Source of the DNA: Embleya sp040629175
Lineage (GTDB): Bacteria; Actinomycetota; Actinomycetes; Streptomycetales; Streptomycetaceae
Reading direction: 5' to 3'
Assembly (NCBI RefSeq): GCF_040629175.1
Contig: NZ_JBEXUX010000017.1
Coordinates: 97,779 to 161,778 of the forward strand
DNA: 64,000 bases
Shown here piece by piece: positions 48,446 to 57,290 of the stretch; position 1 is the stretch's first letter, and each line of letters opens with the position of its first letter. A program made the position numbers and the translations under genes. The notes under the pieces are model-generated. The model did not search any database and was not told where the DNA came from. It saw only the letters and a program-made list of their open reading frames with translations.

Positions 48446-50248
48446 GTGGCCAACGAGGTCCCGACGAAACACAGGCAGCTACTCGACTGGGTGAGTGAGA
48501 TCGCCCGGCTGACTCAGCCCGACCGGATCGAATGGTGTGACGGTTCGGACGAGGAGTACCAGCGCCTCGCCGACCTCCTCGTCGAGAAGGGCACCTTCCG
48601 CAAGCTCGACGAGAACAAGCGCCCCAACAGCTACTACGCGACCTCCGACCCTCGGGATGTCGCGCGCGTCGAGGACCGGACCTACATCTGCTCCGAGAAG
48701 GAGGAGGACGCGGGTCCGACCAACAACTGGATAGCCCCGGCCGAGATGCGCACCAAGCTCGGCGGTCTGTTCGCCGGCTCGATGCGTGGCCGCACGATGT
48801 ATGTGGTGCCGTTCTGCATGGGGCCGATCGGCTCGTCGCTGGCCGCCTACGGGGTGGAGATCACCGACTCCGCCTACGTCGCGGTCTCGATGCGCACGAT
48901 GACCCGGATGGGCCAGGCGGTGCTCGACTTCCTGGGCACCGACGGCGAGTTCGTCAAGGCCGTGCACACCGTCGGGGCCCCGCTCGGCGAGGGCGAGGCG
49001 GACGTGCCGTGGCCGTGCAACAGCGAGAAGTACATCACGCACTTCCCCGAGGACCGGGAGATCTGGTCCTACGGTTCGGGCTACGGCGGCAACGCCCTGC
49101 TCGGCAAGAAGTGCTACGCGCTGCGGATCGCGTCGGTCATGGCGCGGGACGAGGGCTGGATGGCCGAGCACATGTTGATCCTCAAGCTCACGCCTCCCTC
49201 GGGCGCCGAGCCGAAGTTCATCGCCGCCGCCTTCCCCTCCGCGTGTGGCAAGACCAACCTCGCGATGCTCCAGCCGACCATTCCGGGCTGGACGGTGGAG
49301 ACCGTCGGTGACGACATCGCGTGGATGCGGTTCGGCGAGGACGGCCGGCTGTACGCGATCAACCCCGAGGCGGGCTTCTTCGGTGTCGCGCCGGGCACCG
49401 GCGAGCACACCAACGCCAACGCGATGAAGACCATGTGGGGCAACTCGGTCTTCACCAACGTCGCGCTCACCGACGACAACGACGTCTGGTGGGAGGGCAT
49501 GACCGAGGACGCCCCCGCGCACCTGGTCGACTGGAAGGGCAACGACTGGACTCCCGAGTCGGAGACCCCCGCCGCCCACCCCAACGCGCGGTTCACCGTC
49601 CCGGCCGCCCAGTGCCCGACGATCGCGCCCGAGTGGGAGGACCCGAAGGGTGTGCCGATCTCGGCCATCCTCTTCGGCGGTCGGCGCGCCAGCGCGGTGC
49701 CGCTGGTGACCGAGTCCTTCGACTGGCAGCACGGTGTCTTCCTCGGCGCGAACGTCGCCTCGGAGAAGACCGCCGCGGCCGAGGGCACGGTCGGCGAGCT
49801 GCGTCGCGACCCGTTCGCCATGTTGCCTTTCTGCGGTTACAACATGGGCGACTACATGGCGCACTGGCTGGACATCGGCCAGGCCACTTCGGCGGACAAG
49901 CTGCCGAAGATCTACTACGTGAACTGGTTCCGCAAGGACGCCGACGGCAAGTTCGTCTGGCCGGGCTTCGGCGAGAACAGCCGGGTGCTCAAGTGGATCG
50001 TCGAGCGCCTGGAAGGACTCGCCGACGGCGTCGAGTCCCCGATCGGCGTACTGCCCACGCGTGAATCCCTGGACCTCAAGGGCCTGGACCTCACCGAAAC
50101 GGAGCTGGACCTGCTCCTGACCGTGGACCGCGAGATCTGGAAGCAGGAGGCCGCACTGGTCCCCGAGCACCTGGAGAAGTTCGGCTCGCACACCCCGCAG
50201 GGCCTGTGGGACGAGTACAACAAGCTGGTCTCGCGACTCGACGGCTGA
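48446..50248 (+). CDS. pckA: Phosphoenolpyruvate carboxykinase, GTP-dependent
   Basis: A 600-residue enzyme that makes phosphoenolpyruvate from oxaloacetate and GTP at the start of gluconeogenesis. Visible motifs: CMGPIGSS (about residue 126), KYITHFP, the kinase P-loop FPSACGKTNLAML (about 269), the metal/GTP loops VGDDIAWMRFGEDG, and PEAGFFGVAPGT, then CQFCG-like CGYNMGDYM. Length fits the GTP type. GTG 48446 has GGAG 6 nt upstream. A single-gene unit, closed by the hairpin at 50282. Confidence 0.94.
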   Translation: MANEVPTKHRQLLDWVSEIARLTQPDRIEWCDGSDEEYQRLADLLVEKGTFRKLDENKRPNSYYATSDPRDVARVEDRTYICSEKEEDAGPTNNWIAPAEMRTKLGGLFAGSMRGRTMYVVPFCMGPIGSSLAAYGVEITDSAYVAVSMRTMTRMGQAVLDFLGTDGEFVKAVHTVGAPLGEGEADVPWPCNSEKYITHFPEDREIWSYGSGYGGNALLGKKCYALRIASVMARDEGWMAEHMLILKLTPPSGAEPKFIAAAFPSACGKTNLAMLQPTIPGWTVETVGDDIAWMRFGEDGRLYAINPEAGFFGVAPGTGEHTNANAMKTMWGNSVFTNVALTDDNDVWWEGMTEDAPAHLVDWKGNDWTPESETPAAHPNARFTVPAAQCPTIAPEWEDPKGVPISAILFGGRRASAVPLVTESFDWQHGVFLGANVASEKTAAAEGTVGELRRDPFAMLPFCGYNMGDYMAHWLDIGQATSADKLPKIYYVNWFRKDADGKFVWPGFGENSRVLKWIVERLEGLADGVESPIGVLPTRESLDLKGLDLTETELDLLLTVDREIWKQEAALVPEHLEKFGSHTPQGLWDEYNKLVSRLDG

Positions 50249-50281
50249 AGCTGACTCGACGTCAAAATACCGGTACGCTCC

Positions 50282-50311
50282 GGGCCCGGCGGGATCTCTC
50301 CCGCCGGGCCC
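50282..50311 (+). terminator. Terminator after pckA
   Basis: Perfect 12-bp stem GGGCCCGGCGGG / CCCGCCGGGCCC with loop ATCTCT, 33 nt past the stop. No T-run follows, as is common in streptomycetes. Confidence 0.7.
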
Positions 50312-50468
50312 TCGGCGTTCGGAAAGCCACCCTCGGATGAGCGCGCGACACGCCGTCCGCGAGCCGACCTTCACCGCATCTTCACGCCCGCCCTCCGCCG
50401 CGTGACGTCGAGCGGGTGTCGGACGGGAGTAGGGTTTTCGGCGCGGGTGATCACGGACGGAGGAGCAG

Positions 50469-51236
50469 GTGGACATGGGCCTGCGGGACCTCGCATACGG
50501 CGCATACGGCAAGCGCATCGAGGCGTCGCTCGACCGTACGGTGATACCGCGTCACGTCGGCGTCATCCTGGACGGCAATCGCCGCTGGGCCAAGGCGTAC
50601 GGCGAACAGGTGGCCGAGGGGCACCGCAAGGGTGCCGACAAGATCCACGAGCTGCTCACCTGGTGTGAAGAGGTCGGTGTCGAGGTGGTCACGTTGTGGC
50701 TGCTGTCCACCGACAACCTCAATCGGCCGCCGGAGGAACTGGCCGATCTGATGGTGATCATCGAGAACGCGGTCACCGATCTGGCCGCCGCGCGCCGCTG
50801 GCGGGTACACCCGGTCGGCGCACTGGACCTGCTGCCCGAACACACGCGCGAGGTGCTCAAGCGCTCCGAGACCGAGACCGCCGACCTGACCGGAGTGTTC
50901 GTCAACGTCGCGGTCGGCTACGGCGGTCGGCACGAGATCGCCGACGCGGTCCGCTCGCTGCTCGTGGAGCACGCCGGCAAGGGCACCTCGATCGAGGAAC
51001 TGGCCGAGGTGCTGGACGTCGAGCACATCGCCGAGCACCTCTACACCCGCGGCCAGCCCGATCCGGACCTGGTCATCCGAACATCGGGTGAACAGCGGTT
51101 GTCCGGTTTCCTGTTGTGGCAGAGCGCGCATTCGGAGTTCTACTTCTGCGAGGCGTTCTGGCCGGACTTCCGCAAGGTGGACTTCCTGCGGGCGTTGCGC
51201 GACTACTCGGCCCGGCATCGCCGCTACGGCGCCTGA
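50469..51236 (+). CDS. Z-isoprenyl diphosphate synthase (UppS family)
   Basis: A 255-residue cis-prenyltransferase. The catalytic Asp lies in VGVILDGNRRWAK (about residue 35), followed by GHRKGADKI (about 53), and WLLSTDNLNRPPEEL, then VIRTSGEQRLSGFLLWQSAHSEFYF near 198 (substrate Arg/Ser/Glu). Actinobacteria have both short-chain (Z-farnesyl, Rv1086-like) and decaprenyl (Rv2361-like) enzymes; adjacency to phoH2 as in mycobacteria hints at the Rv1086-type, by context. GTG 50469 has GGAGG at good distance. Product is a lipid carrier precursor for cell-wall synthesis. Confidence 0.87.
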   Translation: MDMGLRDLAYGAYGKRIEASLDRTVIPRHVGVILDGNRRWAKAYGEQVAEGHRKGADKIHELLTWCEEVGVEVVTLWLLSTDNLNRPPEELADLMVIIENAVTDLAAARRWRVHPVGALDLLPEHTREVLKRSETETADLTGVFVNVAVGYGGRHEIADAVRSLLVEHAGKGTSIEELAEVLDVEHIAEHLYTRGQPDPDLVIRTSGEQRLSGFLLWQSAHSEFYFCEAFWPDFRKVDFLRALRDYSARHRRYGA

Positions 51237-51403
51237 CACCCGGTCACCGCCGCCGTTCACGACCGGGTTTCCATCGGCATGTGATCATCCGGTTTGTGTT
51301 GGCGGTGCCCTGGACGGGAATAACCCCGTCGGGCCGGCGCACATCCTTGTGGGCCGGTGCGATATGTGGGTGACACCCCGTCACCTGCCCGGGAGGCCCT
51401 TCC

Positions 51404-51616
51404 GTGCTCTACATGCTCCACAGTTCACGGCGACAGGAGGGCCGGGCACCCGGCCTTCGGGCCGGGGCCCGGACTCCGAGCGATCAGGGCGCACGGTGCG
51501 CGTGCCCTGAGAGGGGGCGAGGCACTCCGTGGCCACGATCCAACGCCGTGCTCCGCAGCACCGGACGTATGTCCTCGACACCAGCGTGCTCCTTGCCGAT
51601 CCGTCGGCGCTCTTGA
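51404..51616 (+). CDS. Possible small ORF overlapping the phoH2 start
   Basis: A 70-codon ORF opening at GTG 51404, with GGGAGG 8 nt upstream. It overlaps the first 88 nt of phoH2 in another frame. The product is Arg-rich, and no motif is recognised. In mycobacteria a small antitoxin-like ORF (phoAT) precedes and overlaps phoH2, so this could be an equivalent or an upstream regulatory ORF. Codon bias in its first half is only moderate. Confidence 0.22.
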   Translation: MLYMLHSSRRQEGRAPGLRAGARTPSDQGARCACPERGRGTPWPRSNAVLRSTGRMSSTPACSLPIRRRS

Positions 51617-52845
51617 AGTTCGACGAGCACGAGGTCGTTCTGCCCGTCGTCGTGATCACCGAGTTGGAGGCCAAACGGCACCACCCGGAGTTGGGCTACT
51701 TCGCCCGGCACGCGCTGCGGATGTTGGACGAGCTTCGTACGCAGTACGGGCGCCTGGACGCCCCGGTGCCGATCGGGGATTCCGGCGGCACCCTGCGGGT
51801 GGAGCTCAATCACATCGACGCGACCGTGCTCCCGCCCGGATTCCGGCTGGGCGACAACGACTCGCGCATCCTGGCGGTGGCCAGGCACCTGATGGCCGAG
51901 GGCCACGATGTGACGCTGGTGTCCAAGGACGTGCCGATGCGCGTCAAGGCGTCCGCGGTGGGACTGAACGCGGAGGAGTACCGCGCCGAACTGGTGAACA
52001 CCTCGGGCTGGACCGGAATGGCCGAACTCACGGTCGATTCCGCCGACATCGACGCCCTGTTCGAACACGATCGCACGCACATCGAGCAGGCCGTCGACCT
52101 GCCCTGCCACACCGGACTGGTGCTGGTCTCCGAGCGCGGCAAGGCGCTCGGCCGGGTCACCGCGGACAAGCGGGTGCGCCTGGTGCGCGGCGATCGGGAC
52201 GTGTTCGGTCTGCACGGGCGCAGTGCCGAGCAGCGGATAGCGCTGGATCTGCTGCTCGACCCGGAGATCGGCATCGTGTCGATGGGCGGCCGGGCCGGTA
52301 CCGGCAAGTCGGCGCTGGCGATGTGCGCGGGCCTGGAGGCGGTGCTGGAGCGCAACCAGCACCGCAAGGTGATGGTCTTCCGTCCTTTGTACGCGGTCGG
52401 TGGTCAGGAACTCGGCTACCTGCCCGGCACCGAGAACGAGAAGATGAGCCCCTGGGCCCAGGCGGTCTTCGACACGCTGTCGGCGGTCACCACATCCGAC
52501 GTGATCGAGGAGGTCGTCGCCCGCGGGATGTTGGAGGTGCTGCCGCTCACCCACATCCGCGGCCGGTCGTTGCACGACGCGTTCGTGATCGTGGACGAGG
52601 CGCAGTCCCTGGAGCGCAATGTGCTGCTGACCGTGCTGTCGCGGATCGGCAGCAATTCGCGGGTGGTGCTCACCCACGACGTCGCGCAGCGGGACAACCT
52701 GCGGGTCGGTCGGCACGACGGGGTGGTCGCGGTGGTGGAAAAGCTCAAGGGACACCCGCTGTTCGCGCACGTGACCCTGACCCGGTCCGAGCGCTCGCCG
52801 ATCGCGGCCCTGGTGACCGAGATGTTGGAGGACCTGCCCGGCTGA
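51529..52845 (+). CDS. phoH2: PhoH2-type protein: PIN domain fused to PhoH ATPase
   Basis: A 438-residue protein. Residues about 10-130 are a PIN RNase domain with the acidic residues in VLDTSVLLADP (Asp17-type), ITELEAKRHHPE, and DNDSRILAV. Residues about 230-438 form the PhoH AAA-like domain: Walker A GGRAGTGKSALAM (about 259), Walker B HDAFVIVDEAQSLE (about 346) and a sensor LTHDVAQRDN. Such PhoH2 proteins are ATP-dependent ribonuclease-helicases, toxin-like in mycobacteria. GTG 51529 has GAGG 6 nt upstream. A small overlapping ORF precedes it. Confidence 0.87.
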   Translation: MATIQRRAPQHRTYVLDTSVLLADPSALLKFDEHEVVLPVVVITELEAKRHHPELGYFARHALRMLDELRTQYGRLDAPVPIGDSGGTLRVELNHIDATVLPPGFRLGDNDSRILAVARHLMAEGHDVTLVSKDVPMRVKASAVGLNAEEYRAELVNTSGWTGMAELTVDSADIDALFEHDRTHIEQAVDLPCHTGLVLVSERGKALGRVTADKRVRLVRGDRDVFGLHGRSAEQRIALDLLLDPEIGIVSMGGRAGTGKSALAMCAGLEAVLERNQHRKVMVFRPLYAVGGQELGYLPGTENEKMSPWAQAVFDTLSAVTTSDVIEEVVARGMLEVLPLTHIRGRSLHDAFVIVDEAQSLERNVLLTVLSRIGSNSRVVLTHDVAQRDNLRVGRHDGVVAVVEKLKGHPLFAHVTLTRSERSPIAALVTEMLEDLPG

Positions 52846-52884
52846 CGGATGCCTGGTGAGGCCCCCGGAGGGAGTTGTTCGGCC

Positions 52885-52933
52885 GGCCCCGTCGGCGACG
52901 TCTCGACTGCTTCGAGACGTCGACGGCGGGGCC
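52885..52933 (+). terminator. Long hairpin terminator of phoH2
   Basis: An almost perfect 21-bp stem (52885-52905 with 52913-52933; GGCCCCGTCG...CGACGTCTCG), loop ACTGCTT, 40 nt past the stop, followed by TTGCC. Confidence 0.8.
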
Positions 52934-53256
52934 TTGCCGTGTCCGCATATTCCGGGTGGAAACGGTCCGCGGCGGAAAGGGAAAAGCCTTTGGCCTTCCC
53001 GGAGTTGTGATGTTCGCCACGTCTTCGAAAATTGCTTCCGAATGTTTGGCTGAGGCAGGCTGCTGGACTTGTAAGACCCTCGCGTACAGCGCTGCCCGAC
53101 GACTCGACACATGACCTGCTGTACGCCGCCCGCCACACGCGCCGGACCGATCGTTCGGCGCGAGGGCCGAAATGCTCCCTCCGGGAGCGTGGGCAGACCG
53201 GGGGTTGGACTCGTACGCCGCTCGACCGCGGTGCGCGCCTGTCGGAAGGAACGTGT
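52934..53256 (+). promoter_or_regulatory. Long 5' region of the secreted transglycosylase-like gene
   Basis: A 323-bp gap with no gene. It contains small hairpins such as GCTCC-CTCC-GGGAGC at about 53172-53187. The ydaO-type c-di-AMP riboswitch often found before resuscitation-factor genes is not convincingly present. A promoter is expected here. Confidence 0.4.
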
Positions 53257-53979
53257 GTGAGCCGGATCTCGGTTCGGGGGATAGCCGTGGCATCCGCCAC
53301 CGCTGTCACGGCCGTTGGCGCCGTGGTCGGATTCAGTGGCACGGGAGTTTCCGCGTCCGCCGACGCCCAGACGGTAGACGAAGCAAGCACCACGAAGCTT
53401 CTCGAGGTTCCTGCCGCCCCTGCGGCGCAGCAACTGAGCACCGGGATCACCCACCAGGCCGACGCGCAGACCGCCGCCTACGACGAGGCGCAGCGCGTAC
53501 AGGCCGAAGAGGCCGCCCGGGTCAAGGCCGAGCGCGACGCCGCCGAAAAGGCCGCAGCGGAGAAGGCCGCGGCCGACAAGGCGGCGGCGGACAAGGCCGC
53601 GGCCGACAAGGAGGCCGCGGACCGCAAGGCGGCCCAGGAGCGTGCCGCCCGCTCGGACAACCGCGGCGCGGTGGAGAAGGTGTCGGCGTCCGCCGCCGAC
53701 GCCCAGGCGATCGCCAAGTCGATGATGAGTTCGAGCGCGTACACGTGCTTCAGCAACATCGTCACGAAGGAAAGCGGCTGGCGGGTCGACGCGACGAACA
53801 AGTCGTCCGGCGCGTACGGCCTGATGCAGGCGCTGCCGGCGAGCAAGTACGCCACGGCCGGCGCCGACTGGCGGACCAACCCCGAGACGCAGATCAAGTG
53901 GGGCCTGAGCTACATGAACGAGCGCTACGGCAGCCCGTGCCAGGCGTGGACGTTCTGGCAGAGCCACCACTGGTACTGA
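53257..53979 (+). CDS. Secreted coiled-coil transglycosylase-like protein
   Basis: A 240-residue exported protein. GTG 53257 (GGAAGGAAC upstream) begins a signal peptide (about residues 1-36, ending VSASADA). Residues about 80-145 are a highly charged Ala/Lys/Asp/Glu coiled coil with repeated AAADK/AAEK units. The C-terminal domain (about 155-240) resembles a lysozyme-like transglycosylase: FSNIVTKESGWR (catalytic Glu at the end of TKES), SGAYGLMQALP and WGLSYMNERYGSPCQAW, with two Cys for a disulfide. It likely cuts peptidoglycan while reaching through the wall by its coiled coil. Confidence 0.82.
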   Translation: MSRISVRGIAVASATAVTAVGAVVGFSGTGVSASADAQTVDEASTTKLLEVPAAPAAQQLSTGITHQADAQTAAYDEAQRVQAEEAARVKAERDAAEKAAAEKAAADKAAADKAAADKEAADRKAAQERAARSDNRGAVEKVSASAADAQAIAKSMMSSSAYTCFSNIVTKESGWRVDATNKSSGAYGLMQALPASKYATAGADWRTNPETQIKWGLSYMNERYGSPCQAWTFWQSHHWY

Positions 53980-54017
53980 GTGGGCCGCGAGTCGCACGAC
54001 TCGCCCATGAACGCGGG

Positions 54018-54053
54018 TCGAGCCCCGCACGCCGGACGGCGTGCGGGGCTCGA
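54018..54053. terminator. Bidirectional terminator, transglycosylase / thiolase
   Basis: Perfect 16-bp stem TCGAGCCCCGCACGCC / GGCGTGCGGGGCTCGA around GGAC, between two converging genes. Confidence 0.82.
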
Positions 54054-54079
54054 TCGTGTGCGGTGCCGGTAGGTGGGCG

Positions 54080-55240
54080 TCAGATCCGCTCGATGATCGT
54101 GCCGGACGCGTTGGCGCCGCCCGCGCACATCGTCACCAGGGCGAACTGCTTGTCGGTGCGCTCCAGTTCGTAGAGCGCGGTGGTCAGCAGTCGGCCGCCG
54201 GTGGAGCCGACCGGGTGGCCCAGCGCGATCGCGCCGCCGTTGACGTTGACCTTGTCCAGGTCGGCCTTTTGCACCTGGGCCCAGGAGAGCACGACGGACG
54301 CGAACGCCTCGTTGACCTCGAACAGGTCGATGTCGGACATCGCCATCCCGGAGCGGGCGAACAGCCGCTCGGTCGCGTCGTTCGGACCGTCCAGGTGGTA
54401 GTGCGGGTCGGCGCCGACCATCGCCTGCGCGATGATCCGAGCCCGCGGACGCAGGCCGAGCGCGCGTGCCTTGTCCTCGTCCATGATCAGCAGCGCCGCG
54501 GCGCCGTCGGAGATCTGCGACGAGTTGCCGGCGGTGTGGATGCCGTCGGGCAGCACCGGCTTGAGGCGGGTCAGGCTCTCGATCGTGGTGTCGCGCAGAC
54601 CCTGGTCGCGGTCGACCAGCACGGTCTCGCCGGTGGGCTTGCCCTCGGCGTCCAGTACGGGTGCCTCGACCGGGACCACCTGCGAGGTGAACCGGCCCTC
54701 GTCCCACGCGCGCTTGGCGTTGGCCTGTGAGCGCACGCCCAGGGCGTCGACGTCGGCGCGGGTGATGCCGCGGTTGCGGGCGATCCGCTCGGCGGCGGTG
54801 AACTGGTCGGGCAGGTCGATCGCCCAGTCCTCCGGCTTGGACTTCTGGCCGGGCTTGGCGGTGTGCCCGAGCGGGTTGCGGCTCATCGACTCGATGCCGC
54901 ATGCAACTCCCGCATCGATGGCGCCGGTCGCGATCAGTCCGGCGATCAGGTGCACCGACTGCTGGGCGGATCCGCACTGGCAGTCGATCGTGGTGCCACC
55001 GGTGCGGTGCGGCAGGCCGGCGTACAGCCAGGCGTGCTTGACGATGTCGCCGGACTGCTCGCCGGCCTGGGTGACACAGCCGCCGATCACCTGGTCGACC
55101 AGTTCGGGGTCGATCCCGGCCCGCTCGATCAGCCCGCGCTGGACGGCCGACAACAACTGCACCGGGTGCAGGCCGGCGAGCCGGCCGTTGCGCTTGCCGA
55201 TGGGGGTGCGCACGGCTTCGACGATGACGGGGTTGCCCAT
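54080..55240 (-). CDS. Acetyl-CoA acetyltransferase (thiolase)
   Basis: A 386-residue thiolase. The nucleophile lies in TIDCQCGSAQQSVH (about residue 90); NVNGGAIALGHPVGSTG (about 337) has the active His; and LVTMCAGGANASGTII gives the second catalytic Cys. EAVRTPIGKRNG at the start is typical. ATG 55240 has AGGAG 7 nt upstream; the open frame farther upstream is not family-like. Its direction could be degradation or formation of 3-oxoacyl-CoA. It is divergent from the double TetR gene across 340 bp that hold two candidate operators, implying regulation by that protein. Confidence 0.88.
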   Translation of the reverse strand: MGNPVIVEAVRTPIGKRNGRLAGLHPVQLLSAVQRGLIERAGIDPELVDQVIGGCVTQAGEQSGDIVKHAWLYAGLPHRTGGTTIDCQCGSAQQSVHLIAGLIATGAIDAGVACGIESMSRNPLGHTAKPGQKSKPEDWAIDLPDQFTAAERIARNRGITRADVDALGVRSQANAKRAWDEGRFTSQVVPVEAPVLDAEGKPTGETVLVDRDQGLRDTTIESLTRLKPVLPDGIHTAGNSSQISDGAAALLIMDEDKARALGLRPRARIIAQAMVGADPHYHLDGPNDATERLFARSGMAMSDIDLFEVNEAFASVVLSWAQVQKADLDKVNVNGGAIALGHPVGSTGGRLLTTALYELERTDKQFALVTMCAGGANASGTIIERI

Positions 55241-55338
55241 GGGGTCGCTCCTAGCGAGTCCTGCGTGGCCGGTCTTCGGGGCCGGTCCACGGATGGCGAC
55301 GCATTGATCCAGCCTGATCTCACCCTGCCCCAAGTGTA

Positions 55339-55349
55339 TGACTAAGTCA
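55339..55349. promoter_or_regulatory. Palindrome upstream of thiolase gene
   Basis: TGACT-A-AGTCA, an 11-bp palindrome, lies 98 bp upstream of the thiolase start in an AT-rich patch typical of a promoter. It is a candidate site for the neighbouring TetR-type protein. Confidence 0.4.
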
Positions 55350-55557
55350 AGGATATGATGGCGCGGGGTCGGGTGCCTCGTTTTCGGTCCCAGGTGGTAT
55401 CCGGAGGGCTCGAAGGCTCGTTGCGACTGTCGTCGTGCCCGCATCCGATGCGCTTTGTACTCGTTCGCACTGCGACTCGGGTGTGCGGTCGGGTGGTTCG
55501 GGTGGGGCTCGTGGGGCGAGTAGGGACTACCGGAACGTGATATTCCGCATGGGATTC

Positions 55558-55576
55558 CCAGGCGTACTACGCTTGG
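55558..55576. promoter_or_regulatory. Palindrome at the double-TetR start
   Basis: CCAGGCGTACTACGCTTGG is a near-perfect inverted repeat (one G:T mismatch) that ends 4 nt before the GTG of the double-TetR gene. Its position fits an autorepressor operator. Confidence 0.5.
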
Positions 55577-55580
55577 CATC

Positions 55581-56891
55581 GTGTTGAGCGATCGAGCGGG
55601 TGCGGAGCGTCACATCAAGCCGCGAGCGGATCGACGCGCGGAGATCATCAGACACGCCTGTGCGCTGTTCGCCAAGCGGGGCTACGGCGCCACGACCGTC
55701 CGGCAGATCGCCGAGTCCGCCGACATGCTCTCGGGCAGCCTGTACCACCACTTCCCGTCCAAGGAAGCGATGTTGCTCGAAGTACTCGACAGCTTCTTCG
55801 CCGAAATCATGAGCCGACAGCGGGCCACCGTCGAGCGTGGCGAGGAGCCGATCGCCACGCTGCGCGGCCTGTTGCGGGACAGCCTCGAAGTGATCGGCAA
55901 CAGTCCCGACGCGGCGATCGTGGTGGTCGGCGAGTCGCGCCGACTCTCCCGCAGCGAGGGCTTCGTCTGGCTGTCCGACCGCACCGCCGAGGCATCCACC
56001 CTGTGGGGGCGGGTGTTGCGCCGGGGCGTCGAGAACGGCAGTCTGCGCCGGGACCTGCACCCCGTGTTGTTGTCGCTGATGTTGCAATCGGCAGTGTGGG
56101 GGATGGCCCAGTGGTATCGGCCGAGCGGCCGCTACGACCCGGACGCGGCCGCGGGGCGTCTGGTGGACGTGTTCGTGCGCGGCATCGTGCGGCCCGGACG
56201 GCACTCCTCGCAGCGCATCTGCAACCTGCTCGGGCCGGCGCGCTACGCGGTGCCCACGCTGCGTCGGGTCGGCCCGATCGAGGACGCCCGGATCGAGGCC
56301 GAACGGCGGATGGCCCGGGTGCCGCCGCAGGCCGACGCGCGCACCCGGATCCGGATCGCCTCCAACCTGCTCTTCGAGCAGGACGGATACGCGAGCACCA
56401 CGGTGCGTCGGATCGCCGACCTGGCCGGTGTGCCGGTCGGCAGCCTCGCGCATCACATCGGCTCCAAGGAGCAGTTGCTCGCCGAGCTGCTCGGCGAGTT
56501 CCTCGGCGATCTGCGTACCGCGTTCGACAAGGACGCCGCCGCGCAACCGGCGCCGGTGGAGCGGCTGGGCGGCCTGATCGGGCGGACCGTGGAGGCGCAT
56601 GCCTATCACGGGGTCTCCACCGTGCTGGCGATAAACGAGGTGCGCGGCGACGAACTCCCGGCCGGCCGGCTGGCCTCGCAGCGGGCCAAGGTCGCCGACA
56701 CCTGGACCGGGGCGCTGGTGGCCGGGATCCGGTCCGGCGACTTCCACCCCGATCTGGATCCGGCGTTCACCCAGCGGGTGTTGCGCACGGCGATCTCGAC
56801 CGGGAGCCGGATATATCGCGGGATGGGTGTGCGGGACGCGGTGGGGTTGTATCGGGAGGTCGCGCTGGTCGGGATGGGGGCGGCACGGTGA
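55581..56891 (+). CDS. Protein of two fused TetR repressors
   Basis: A 436-residue protein with two complete TetR units. The first HTH is at about 20-65 (RRAEIIRHACALFAKRGYGATTVRQIAESADMLSGSLYHHFPSKEAML), its ligand domain to about 205; the second HTH is at about 250-300 (RIRIASNLLFEQDGYASTTVRRIADLAGVPVGSLAHHIGSKEQLL), with its own C-terminal domain. The first half is KstR2-like, a group that controls CoA-ester catabolism. One chain could thus act as a pseudo-dimer. GTG 55581 follows a palindrome directly. It is divergent from a thiolase gene, which is a plausible target. Confidence 0.8.
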   Translation: MLSDRAGAERHIKPRADRRAEIIRHACALFAKRGYGATTVRQIAESADMLSGSLYHHFPSKEAMLLEVLDSFFAEIMSRQRATVERGEEPIATLRGLLRDSLEVIGNSPDAAIVVVGESRRLSRSEGFVWLSDRTAEASTLWGRVLRRGVENGSLRRDLHPVLLSLMLQSAVWGMAQWYRPSGRYDPDAAAGRLVDVFVRGIVRPGRHSSQRICNLLGPARYAVPTLRRVGPIEDARIEAERRMARVPPQADARTRIRIASNLLFEQDGYASTTVRRIADLAGVPVGSLAHHIGSKEQLLAELLGEFLGDLRTAFDKDAAAQPAPVERLGGLIGRTVEAHAYHGVSTVLAINEVRGDELPAGRLASQRAKVADTWTGALVAGIRSGDFHPDLDPAFTQRVLRTAISTGSRIYRGMGVRDAVGLYREVALVGMGAAR

Positions 56892-57180
56892 GCCGGCGGC
56901 GTGAGGAGTCGGCGTTCGGTGGGTGGTCGGGGGTCGGGTCCGGGGCTGGGTCGGGCTCCGGGGTCGGGGCGGGGTCCGGGCCGGGGTCTGTGCCGGGGCC
57001 GATTCGGCTGCGGCGGGTGACGCGGTTGCAGGGGTTGACGCGGTTGTGGTGGGCGACGTGTGCGTTGTGGGTGACGCGCTCGCGGTGGGCGATTCGGTCG
57101 CGTCCGGCGGGGCGGTCGCGGGCTCGGCGGTGAGGGGGGCGGGTTCGGGGAGTTCGGGGGTTGGGAACTTGGGGAAACGC
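56892..57180. repeat. Low-complexity G-rich region
   Basis: Degenerate runs of GGGTCGGGGTCCGGG and GGTTGAC/GGTGGGCGA-like units fill the 3' side of the double-TetR gene (best at 56920-57130). They read as Gly/Ser or Arg-rich strings in all frames and show no coding character. No gene seen. Confidence 0.6.
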
Positions 57181-57225
57181 GTGAGAGCCCGCCCCTGGAA
57201 TTCACCGGGTGGGGCGGGCTCTCAC
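57181..57225. terminator. Bidirectional terminator, ahpD end
   Basis: Perfect 15-bp stem GTGAGAGCCCGCCCC / GGGGCGGGCTCTCAC (57181-57195 with 57211-57225), 15-base loop, 65 nt past the ahpD stop. Confidence 0.8.
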
Positions 57226-57290
57226 GGGTGCTACCGATGTTGCGGGTATAGCGGGTGTCTCGGGTGTTCGCCGGGGCGATCAGGGCGTGC

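Noticed and set aside
48479..50518. Reverse-strand frame of 679 codons opposite pckA and the start of the prenyl-transferase gene
   Set aside because: pckA is unmistakable in the forward frame and the reverse product resembles no protein family.
52934..53256. c-di-AMP (ydaO-type) riboswitch before the transglycosylase-like gene
   Set aside because: The expected conserved blocks of that riboswitch could not be found by eye; only small generic hairpins are present.
56892..57180. G-rich repeats considered as a CRISPR array or a Gly-rich protein
   Set aside because: Units are irregular in length and sequence with no spacers, and no frame has coding character.
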